Source: Amblyomma americanum (Eukaryota; Arthropoda; Arachnida; Ixodida; Ixodidae). From it: a stretch of DNA of 64,000 nt. The position numbers and the translations under genes are program-made. Of the stretch, positions 50,140-62,100 are shown in pieces; positions within the stretch are counted from its first letter, which is position 1; each line of letters starts with the position of its first letter. The stretch covers positions 114,707 through 178,706 of the forward strand of contig NW_027526655.1 in assembly GCF_052857255.1 (NCBI RefSeq), read 5' to 3'. The notes beneath the pieces were generated by a model. That model did no database searches. It worked only from the letters and a program-made list of their open reading frames with translations, and was not told the DNA's origin.

Positions 50140-53100
50140 CTTAATCAACGAAACAAGCTGTTTTAGACCGAAACGAGCTAAATCGCAACACATCGGTTTT
50201 ACAAGTGTTCCTCTGACACGCGTCAAAACTTTTTTCTCTTATAACTGCGCGAAAAGCATGTATTCGTGCTTAGTTCAACGAAACAAGCTGTTTTAGACCG
50301 AACCGAGGTAAATCTGAACACATCGGTTTTACAAGTGTCCCTGTGACACGCGTCAAAACTTTTTCTCTTATAACTGCGCGAAAAGCATGTATTCTTGCTT
50401 AATACAGCGAAACAAGCTGTTTTAGACCGAAACGAGCTAAATCACAACACATCGGTTTTACAAGTGTTCCTCTGATACGCGTCAAAACTTTTTCTCTTAT
50501 AACTGCGCGAAAAGCATGTATTCTTGCTTAATACAAAGAAACAAGCTGTTTTAGACCGAAACGAGCTAAATCGCAACACATCGGTTTTACAAGTGTTCCT
50601 CTGATACGCGTCAAAACTTTTTTCTCTTATAACTGCGCGAAAAGCATGTATTCGTGCTTAGTTCAACGAAACAAGCTGTTTTAGACCGAAACGAGCTAAA
50701 TCACAACACATCGGTTTTACAAGTGTTTCTCTGATACGCGTCAACTTTTTTTTTTATAACTGCGCGAAAAGCATGTATTCTTGCTTAATACAACGAAACA
50801 AGCTGTTTTAGACCGAAACGAGCTAAATCACAACACATCGGTTTTACAAGTGTTCCTCTGATACGCGTCTAAACTTTTTCTCTTATAACTGCGCGAAAAG
50901 CATGTATTCGTGCTTAATACAACGAAACAAGTTTTACACCAAAACGAGCTAGATCTGAACACATCGGTTTTACAAGTGTCCCTGTGACACGCGTCAAAAC
51001 TTTTTCTCTTATACCTGCGCGAAAAGCATGTATTCGTGCTTAATACAGCGAAACTTCCTGTTTTAGACCGAAACGAGCTAAATCTGAACACATCGGTTTT
51101 ACTAGTGTCCCTGTGACACGCGTCACAACCTTTTCTCTTATAACTGTGCGAAAAGCATGTATTCTTGCTTAATACAGCGAAACAAGCTGTTTTAGACCGA
51201 AACGAGCTAAATCACAACACATCGGTTTTACAAGTGTTATTCTGATACGCGTCAAAACTTTTTCTCTTATAACTGCGCGAAAAGCATGTATTCTTGCTTA
51301 ATACAACGAAACAAGCTGTTTTAGACCGAAACGAGCTAAATCACAACACATCGGTTTTACAAGTGTCCCTGTGACACGCGTCAAAACTATTTCTCTTATA
51401 ACTGCGCGAAAAGCACGTATTCTTGCTTAATACAGCGAAACAAGCTGTTTTAGACCGAAACGAGCTAAATCACAACACATCGGTTTTACAAGTGTCCCTG
51501 TGACACGCGTCAAAACTTTTTCTCTTATAACTGCGCGAAAAGCATGTATTCTTGCTTAATACAGCGAAACAAGCTGTTTTAGACCGAAACGAGCTAAATC
51601 ACAACACATCGGTTTTACCAGTGTTATTCTGATACGCGTCAAAACTTTTTCTCTTATAACTGCGCGAAAAGCATGTATTCTTGCTTAATACAACGAAACA
51701 AGCTGTTTTAGACCGAAACGAGCTAAATCACAACACATCGGTTTTACAAGTGTCCCTGTGACACGCGTCAAAACATTTTCTCTTATAACTGCGCGAAAAG
51801 CATGTATTCTTGCTTAATACAACGAAACAAGCTGTTTTAGACCGAAACGAGCTAAATCACAACACATCGGTTTTACAAGTGTCCCTGTGACACGCGTCAA
51901 AACTTTTTCTCTTATAACGGCGCGAAAAGCATGTATTCTTGCTTAATACAACGAAACAAGCTGTTTTAGACCGAAACGAGCTAAATCTCAACACATCGGT
52001 TTTACAAGTGTTCCTCTGATACGCGTCAAAACTTTTTCTCTTATAACTGCGCGAAAAGCATGTATTCTTGCTTAATACAGCGAAACAAGCTGTTTTAGAC
52101 CGAAACGAGCTAAATCTGAACACATCGGTTTTACTAGTGTCCCTGTGACACGCGTCACAACCTTTTCTCTTATAACTGCGCGAAAAGCATGTATTCTTGC
52201 TTAATACAGCGAAACAAGCTGTTTTAGACCGAAACGAGTTAAATCACAACACATCGGTTTTACAAGTGTTCCTCTGATACGCGTCAAAGCTTTTTCACCT
52301 ATAACTGCTCGAAAAGCATGTATTCGTGCTTAATAGAGCGAAACAAGCTGTTTTAGACCGAAACGAGCTAAATCGCAACACATCGGTTTTACAAGTGTTC
52401 CTCTGATACGCGTCAAAACTTTTTTCTCTTATAACTGCGCGAAAAGCATATATTCGTGCTTAGTTCAACGAAACAAGCTGTTTTAGACCGAAACGAGGTA
52501 AATCTGAACACATCGGTTTTACAAGTGTCCCTGTGACACGCGTCAAAACTTTTTCTCTTATAACTGCGCGAAAAGCATGTATTCTTGCTTAATACAGCGA
52601 AACAAGCTGTTTTAGACCGAAACGAGCTAAATCTCAACACATCGGTTTTACAAGTGTTCCTCTGATACGCGTCAAAACTTTTTCTCTTATAACTGCGCGA
52701 AAAGCATGTATTCTTGCTTAATACAGCGAAACAAGCTGTTTTAGACCGAAACGAGCTAAATCACAACACATCGGTTTTACAAGTGTCCCTGTGACACGCG
52801 TCAAAACTTTTTCTCTTATAACTGCGCGAAAAGCATGTATTCTTGCTTAATCAACGAAACAAGCTGTTTTAGACCGAAACGAGCTAAATCGCAACACATC
52901 GGTTTTACATGTGTTCCTCTGACACGCGTCAAAACTTTTTTCTCTTATAACTGCGCGAAAAGCATGTATTCGTGCTTAGTTCAACGAAACAAGCTGTTTT
53001 AGACCGAAACGAGGTAAATCTGAACACATCGGTTTTACAAGTGTCCCTGTGACACGCGTCAAAACTTTTTCTCTTATAACTGCGCGAAAAGCATGTATTC

Positions 53101-56100
53101 TTGCTTAATACAGCGAAACAAGCTGTTTTAGACCGCAACGAGCTAAATCACAACACATCGGTTTTACAAGTGTTCCTCTGATACGCGTCAAAACTTTTTC
53201 TCTTATAACTGCGCGAAAAGCATGTATTCTTGCTTAATACAAAGAAACAAGCTGTTTTAGACCGAAACGAGCTAAATCGCAACACATCGGTTTTACAAGT
53301 GTTCCTCTGATACGCGTCAAAACCTTTTTCTCTTATAACTGCGCGAAAAGCATGTATTCGTGCTTAGTTCAACGAAACAAGCTGTTTTAGACCGAAACGA
53401 GCTAAATCACAACACATCGGTTTTACAAGTGTTTCTCTGATACGCGTCAAAACTTTTTTTCTTATAACGGCGCGAAAAGCATGTAATCTTGCTTAATACA
53501 ACGAAACAAGCTGTTTTAGACCGAAACGAGCTAAATCACAACACATCGGTTTTACAAGTGTTCCTCTGATACGCGTCTAAACTTTTTCTCTTATACCTGC
53601 GCGAAAAGCATGTATTCGTGCTTAATACAGCGAAACTTCCTGTTTTAGACCGAAACGAGCTAAATCTGAACACATCGGTTTTACTAGTGTCCCTGTGACA
53701 CGCGTCACAACCTTTTCTCTTATAACTGTGCGAAAAGCATGTATTCTTGCTTAATACAGCGAAACAAGCTGTTTTAGACCGAAACGAGTTAAATCACAAC
53801 ACATCGGTTTTACAAGTGTTCCTCTGATACGCGTCAAAACTTTTTCTCCTATAACTGCGCAAAAAGCATGTATTCGTGCTTAATACAGCGAAACAAGCTG
53901 TTTTAGACCGAAACGAGCTAAATCGCAACACATCGGTTTTACAAGTGTTCCTCTGATACGCCTCAAAGCTTTTTTCTCTTATAACTGCGCGAAAAGCATG
54001 TATTCGTGCTTAGTTCAACGACACAAGCTGTTTTAGACCGAAACCAGGTAAATCTGAGCACATCGGTTTCACAAGTGTCCCTGTGACACGCGTCAAAACT
54101 ATTTCTCTTATAACTGCGCGAAAAGCACGTATTCTTGCTTAATACAGCGAAACAAGCTGTTTTAGACCGAAACGAGCTAAATCACAACACATCGGTTTTA
54201 CAAGTGTCCCTGTGACACGCGTCAAAACTTTTTCTCTTATAACTGCGCGAAAAGCATGTATTCTTGCTTAATACAGCGAAACAAGCTGTTTTAGACCGAA
54301 ACGAGCTAAATCACAACACATCGGTTTTACAAGTGTTATTCTGATACGCGTCAAAACTTTTTCTCTTATAACTGCGCGAAAAGCATGTATTCTTGCTTAA
54401 TACAACGAAACAAGCTGTTTTAGACCGAAACGAGCTAAATCACAACACATCGGTTTTACAAGTGTCCCTGTGACACGCGTCAAAACATTTTCTCTTATAA
54501 CTGCGCGAAAAGCATGTATTCTTGCTTAATACAACGAAACAAGCTGTTTTAGACCGAAACGAGCTAAATCACAACACATCGGTTTTACAAGTGTCCCTGT
54601 GACACGCGTCAAAACTTTTTCTCTTATAACGGCGCGAAAAGCATGTATTCTTGATTAATACAACGAAACAAGCTGTTTTAGACCGAAACGAGCTAAATCA
54701 CAACACATCGCTTTTACAAGTGTTCCTCTGATACGCGTCAAAACTTTTTTTTCTTATAACTGCGCGAAAAGCATGTATTCGTGCTTAGTCTAACGAAACA
54801 AGCTGTTTTAGACCGAAACGTGGTAAATCTGAACACATCGGTTTTACGTGTCCCTGTGACATGCCTTTAAAACTTTTTCTCTTATAACTGCGCGAAAAGC
54901 ATGTATTCCTGCTTAATACAGCGAAACAAGCTGTTTTAGACCGAAACGAGCTAAATCTGAACACATCGGTTTTACAAGTGTCCCTGTGACACGCGTCAAA
55001 ACTTTTTCTCTTATAACTGCGCGAAAAGCATGTATTCTTGCTTACTACAGCGAAACAAGCTGTTTTAGACCGAAACGAGCTAAATCACAACACATCGGTT
55101 TTACAAGTGTTCCTCTGATACGCGTCAAAACTTTTTTTCTTATAACTGCGCGAAAAGCATGTATTCTTGCTTAATACAACGAAACAAGCTGTTTTAGACC
55201 GAAACGAGCTAAATCGCAACACATCGGTTTTACAAGTGTTCCTCTGACACGCGTCAAAACTTTTTTCTCTTATAACTGCGAGAAAAGCATGTATTCGTGC
55301 TTAGTTCAACGAAACAAGCTGTTTTAGACCGAAACGAGGTAAATCTGAACACATCGGTTTTACAAGTGTCCCTGTGACACGCGTCAAAACTTTTTCTCTT
55401 ATAACTGCGCGAAAAGCATGTATTCTTGCTTAATACAGCGAAACAAGCTGTTTTAGACCGAAACGAGTTAAATCACAACACATCGGTTTTACAAGTGTTC
55501 CTCTGATACGCGTCAAAACTTTTTCTCTTATAACTGCGCGAAAAGCATGTATTCTTGCTTAATACAACGAAACAAGCTGTTTTAGACCGAAACGAGCTAA
55601 ATCACAACACATCGGTTTTACAAGTGTTCCTTTGATACGCGTCTAAACTTTTTCTCTTATAACTGCGCGAAAAGCATGTATTCGTGCTTAATACAACGAA
55701 ACAAGCTGTTTTAGACCGAAACGAGGTAAATCACAACACATCGGTTTTACAAGTGTTCCTCTGATACGCGTCAAAACTTTTTCTCTTATAACTGCGCGAA
55801 AAGCATGTATTCTTGCTTAATACAAAGAAACTAGCTGTTTTAGACCGAAACGAGCTAAATCGCAACACATCGGTTTTACAAGTGTTCCTCTGATACGCGT
55901 CAAAACTTTTTTCTCTTATAACTGCGCGAAAAGCATGTATTCGTGCTGAGTTCAACGAAACAAGCTGTTTTAGACCGAAACGAGGTATATCTGAGCACAT
56001 CTGCTTCACAAGTGTCCCTGTGACACGCGTCAAAACTTTTTGTCTTATAACTGCGCGAAAAGCATGTATTCTTGCTTACTACAGCGAAACAAGCTGTTTT

Positions 56101-59100
56101 AGACCGAAACGAGCTAAATCACAACACATCGGTTTTACAAGTGTTCCTCTGATACGCGTCAAAACTTTTTTTCTTATAACTGCGCGAAAAGCATGTATTC
56201 TTGCTTAATACAACGAAACAAGCTGTTTTAGACCGAAACGAGCTAAATCACAACACATCGGTTTTACAAGTGTTCCTCTGATACGCGTCTAAACTTTTTC
56301 TCTTATAACTGCGCGAAAAGCATGTATTCTTGCTTAATACAGCGAAACAAGCTGTTTTAGACCGAAACGAGCTAAATCACAACACATCGGTTTTACAAGT
56401 GTTAGTCTGATACGCGTCAAAACTTTTTCTCTTATAACTGCGCGAAAAGCATGTATTCTTGCTTAATACAAAGAAACAAGCTGTTTTAGACCGAAACGAG
56501 CTAAATCGCAACACATCGGTTTTACAAGTGTTCCTCTGATACGCGTCAAAACTTTTTTCTCTTATAACTGCGCGAAAAGCATGTATTCGTGCTTAGTTCA
56601 ACGAAACAAGCTGTTTTAGACCGAAACGAGCTAAATCACAACACATCGGTTTTACAAGTGTTCCTCTGATACGCGTCAAAACTTTTTTTCTTATAACTGC
56701 GCGAAAAGCATGTATTCTTGCTTAATACAACGAAACAAGCTGTTTTAGACCGAAACGAGCTAAATCACAACACATCGGTTTTACAAGTGTTCCTCTGATA
56801 CGCGTCTAAACTTTTTCTCTTATAACTGCGCGAAAAGCATGTATTCGTGCTTAATACAACGAAACAAGTTTTACACCAAAACGAGCTAAATCTGAACACG
56901 TCGGTTTTACTAGTGTCCCTGTGACACGCGTCACAACCTTTTCTCTTATAACTGCGCGAAAAGCATGTATTCTTGCTTAATACAGCGAAACAAGCTGTTT
57001 TAGACCGAAACGAGCTAAATCTGAACACATCGGTTTTACTAGTGTCCCTGTGACACGCGTCACAACCTTTTCTCTTATAACTGCGCGAAAAGCATGTATT
57101 CTTGCTTAATACAGCGAAACAAGCTGTTTTAGACCGAAACGAGTTAAATCACAACACATCGGTTTTACAAGTGTTCCACTGATACGCGTCAAAACTTTTT
57201 CTCCTATAACTGCGCGAAAAGCATGTATTCTTGCTTAATACAGCGAAACAAGCTGTTTTAGACCGAAACGAGCTAAATCACAACACATCGGTTTTACAAG
57301 TGTTATTCTGATACGCGTCAAAACTTTTTCTCTTATAACTGCGCGAAAAGCATGTATTCTTGCTTAATACAACGAAACAAGCTGTTTTAGACCGAAACGA
57401 GCTAAATCACAACACATCGGTTTTACAAGTGTCCCTGTGACACGCGTCAAAACTTTTTCTCTTATAACTGCGCGAAAAGCATGTATTCTTGCTTAATACA
57501 ACGAAACAAGCTGTTTTAGACCGAAACGAGCTAAATCGCAACACATCGGTTTTACAAGTGTTCCTCTGACACGCGTCAAAACTTTTTTCTCTTATAACTG
57601 CGCGAAAAGCATGTATTCGTGCTTAGTTCAACGAAACAAGCTGTTTTAGACCGAAACGAGGTAAATCTGAACACATCGGTTTTACAAGTGTCCCTGTGAC
57701 ACGCGTCAAAACTTTTTCTCTTATAACTGCGCGAAAAGCATGTATTCTTGCTTAATACAGCGAAACAAGTTGTTTTAGACCGAAACGAGCTAAATCACAA
57801 CACATCGGTTTTACAAGTGTTCCTCTGATACGCGTCAAAACTTTTTTTCTTATAACTGCGCGAAAAGCATGTATTCTTGCTTAATACAACGAAACAAGCT
57901 GTTTTAGACCGAAACGAGCTAAATCACAACACATCGGTTTTACAAGTGTTCCTCTGATACGCGTCAAAACTTTTTTTCTTATAACTGAGCGAAAAGCATG
58001 TATTCGTGCTTAATACAACGAAACAAGCTGTTTTACACCAAAACGAGCTAGATCTGAACACATCGGTTTTACAAGTGTCCCTGTGACACGCGTCAAAACT
58101 TTTTCTCTTGTAACTGCGCGAAAAGCACGTATTCTTGCTTATTACAGCGAAACAAGCTGTTTTAGACAGAAACGAGCTAAATCTGAACACATCGGTTTTA
58201 CAAGTGTCCCTGTGACACGCGTCAAAACTTTTTCTTTTATACCTGCGCGAAAAGCATGTATTCGTGCCTAATACAGCGAAACTTGCTGTTTTAGACCGAA
58301 ACGAGCTAAATCTGAACGCATCGGTTTTACTAGTGTCCCTGTGACACGCGTCACAACCTTTTCTCTTATAACTGCGCGAAAAGCATGTATTCTTGCTTAA
58401 TACAGCGAAACAAGCTGTTTTAGACCGAAACGAGCTAAATCTGAACACATCGGTTTTACTAGTGTCCCTGTGACACGCGTCACAACCTTTTCTCTTTTAA
58501 CTGCGCGAAAAGCATGTATTCTTGCTTAATACAGCGAAACAAGCTGTTTTAGACCGAAACGAGTTAAATCACAACACATCGGTTTTACAAGTGTTCCTCT
58601 TATACGCGTCAAAACTTTTTCTCCTATAACTGCGCGAAAAGCATGTATTCGTGCTTAATACAGCGAAACAAGCTGTTTTAGACTGAAACGAGCTAAATCG
58701 CAACACATCGGTTTTACAAGTGTTCCTCTGATAGGCGTCAAAACTTTTTTCTCTTATAACTGCGCGAAAAGCATGTATTCGTGCTTAGTTCAACGAAACA
58801 AGCTGTTTTAGACCGAAACGAGGTAAATCTGAGCACATCGGTTTCACAAGTGTCCCTGTGACACGCGTCAAAACTATTTCTCTTATAACTGCGCGAAAAG
58901 CACGTATTCTTGCTTAATACAGCGAAACAAGCTGTTTTAGACCGAAACGAGCTAAATCACAACACATCGGTTTTACAAGTGTCCCTGTGACACGCGTCAA
59001 AACTTTTTCTCTTATAACTGCGCGAAAAGCATGTATTCTTGCTTAATACAGCGAAAAAAGCTGTTTTAGACCGAAACGAGCTAAATCACAACACATCGGT

Positions 59101-62100
59101 TTTACAAGTGTTATTCTGATACGCGTCAAAACTTTTTCTCTTATAACTGCGCGAAAAGCATGTATTCTTGCTTAATACAACGAAACAAGCTGTTTTAGAC
59201 CGAAACGAGCTAAATCACAACACATCGGTTTTACAAGTGTCCCTGTGACACGCGTCAAAACTTTTTCTCTTATAACTGCGCGAAAAGCATGTATTCTTGC
59301 TTAATACAACGAAACAAGCTGTTTTAGACCGAAACGAGCTAAATCGCAACACATCGGTTTTACAAGTGTTCCTCTGACACGCGTCAAAACTTTTTTCTCT
59401 TATAATTGCGCGAAAAGCATGTATTCGTGCTTAGTTCAACGAAACAAGCTGTTTTAGACCGAAACGAGGTAAATCTGAACACATCGGTTTTACAAGTGTC
59501 CCTGTGACACGCGTCAAAACTTTTTCTCTTATAACTGCGCGAAAAGCATGTATTCTTGCTTAATACAGCGAAACAAGCTGTTTTAGACCGAAACGAGCTA
59601 AATCTCAACACATCGGTTTTACAAGTGTTCCTCTGATACGCGTCAAAACTTTTTCTCTTATAACTGCGCGAAAAGCAGGTATTCTTGCTTAATACAGCGA
59701 AACAAGCTGTTTTAGACCGAAACGAGCTAAATCTGAACACATCGGTTTTACTAGTGTCCCTGTGACACGCGTCACAACCTTTTCTCTTATAACTGCGCGA
59801 AAAGCATGTATTCTTGCTTAATACAGCGAAACAAGCTGTTTTAGACCGAAACGAGTTAAATCACAACACATCGGTTTTACAAGTGTTCCTCTGATACGCG
59901 TCAAAGCTTTTTCACCTATAACTGCTCGAAAAGCATGTATTCGTGCTTAATAGAGCGAAACAAGCTGTTTTAGACCGAAACGAGCTAAATCGCAACACAT
60001 CGGTTTTACAAGTGTTCCTCTGATACGCGTCAAAACTTTTTTCTCTTATAACTGCGCAAAAAGCATGTATTCGTGCTTAGTTCAACGAAACAAGCTGTTT
60101 TAGACCGAAACGAGGTAAATCTGAACACATCGGTTTTACAAGTGTCCCTCTGATACGCGTCAAAACTTTTTCTCTTATAACTGCGCGAAAAGCATGTATT
60201 CTTGCTTAATACAGCGAAACAAGCTGTTTTAGACCGAAACGAGCTAAATCACAACACATCGGTTTTACAAGTGTCCCTGTGACACGCGTCAAAACTTTTT
60301 CTCTTATAACTGCGCGAAAAGCATGTATTCTTGCTTAATCAACGAAACAAGCTGTTTTAGACCGAAACGAGCTAAATCGCAACATATCGGTTTTACAAGT
60401 GTTCCTCTAACACGCGTCAAAACTTTTTTCTCTTATAACTGCGCGAAAAGCATGTATTCGTGCTTAGTTCAACGAAACAAGCTGTTTTAGACCGAAACGA
60501 GGTAAATCTGAACACATCGGTTTTACAAGTGTCCCTGTGACACGCGTCAAAACTTTTTCTCTTATAACTGCGCGAAAAGCATGTATTCTTGCTTAATACA
60601 GCGAAACAAGCTGTTTTAGACCGAAACGAGCTAAATCACAACACATCGGTTTTACAAGTGTTCCTCTGATACGCGTCAAAACTTTTTCTCTTATAACTGC
60701 GCGAAAAGCATGTATTCTTGCTTAATACAAAGAAACAAGCTGTTTTAGACCGAAACGAGCTAAATCGCAACACATCGGTTTTACAAGTGTTCCTCTGATA
60801 CGCGTCAAAACTTTTTTCTCTTATAACTGCGCGAAAAGCATGTATTCGTGCTTAGTTCAACGAAACAAGCTGTTTTAGACCGAAACGAGCTAAATCACAA
60901 CACATCGGTTTTACAAGTGTTTCTCTGATACGCGTCAAAACTTTTTTTCTTATAACTGCGCGAAAAGCATGTATTCTTGCTTAATACAACGAAACAAGCT
61001 GTTTTAGACCGAAACGAGCTAAATCACAACACATCGGTTTTACAAGTGTTCCTCTGATACGCGTCTAAACTTTTTCTCTTATAACTGCGCGAAAAGCATG
61101 TATTCGTGCTTAATACAACGAAACAAGTTTTACACCAAAACGAGCTAGATCTGAACACATCGGTTTTACAAGTGTCCCTGTGACACGCGTCAAAACTTTT
61201 TCTCTTATACCTGCGCGAAAAGCAGGTATTCGTGCTTAATACAGCGAAACTTCCTGTTTTAGACCGAAACGAGCTAAATCTGAACACATCGGTTTTACTA
61301 GTGTCCCTGTGACACGCGTCACAACCTTTTCTCTTATAACTGTGCGAAAAGCATGTATTCTTGATTAATACAGCGAAACAAGCTGTTTTAGACCGAAACG
61401 AGTTAAATCACAACACATCGGTTTTACAAGTGTTCCTCTGATACGCGTCAAAACTTTTTCTCCTATAACTGCGCAAAAAGCATGTATTCGTGCTTAATAC
61501 AGCGAAACAAGCTGTTTTAGACCGAAACGAGCTAAATCGCAACACATCGTTTTTACAATTGTTCCTCTGATACGCGTCAAAGCTTTTTTCTCTTATAACT
61601 GCGCGAAAAGCATATATTCGTGCTTAGTTCAACGACACAAGCTGTTTTAGACCGAAACCAGGTAAATCTGAGCACATCGGTTTCACAAGTGTCCCTGTGA
61701 CACGCGTCAAAACTATTTCTCTTATAACTGCGCGAAAAGCACGTATTCTTGCTTAATACAGCGAAACAAGCTGTTTTAGACCGAAACGAGCTAAATCACA
61801 ACACATCGGTTTTACAAGTGTCCCTGTGACACGCGTCAAAACTTTTTCTCTTATAACTGCGCGAAAAGCATGTATTCTTGCTTAATACAGCGAAACAAGC
61901 TGTTTTAGACCGAAACGAGCTAAATCACAACACATCGGTTTTACAAGTGTTATTCTGATACGCGTCAAAACTTTTTCTCTTATAACTGCGCGAAAAGCAT
62001 GTATTCTTGCTTAATACAACGAAACAAGCTGTTTTAGACCGAAACGAGCTAAATCACAACACATCGGTTTTACAAGTGTCCCTGTGACACGCGTCAAAAC

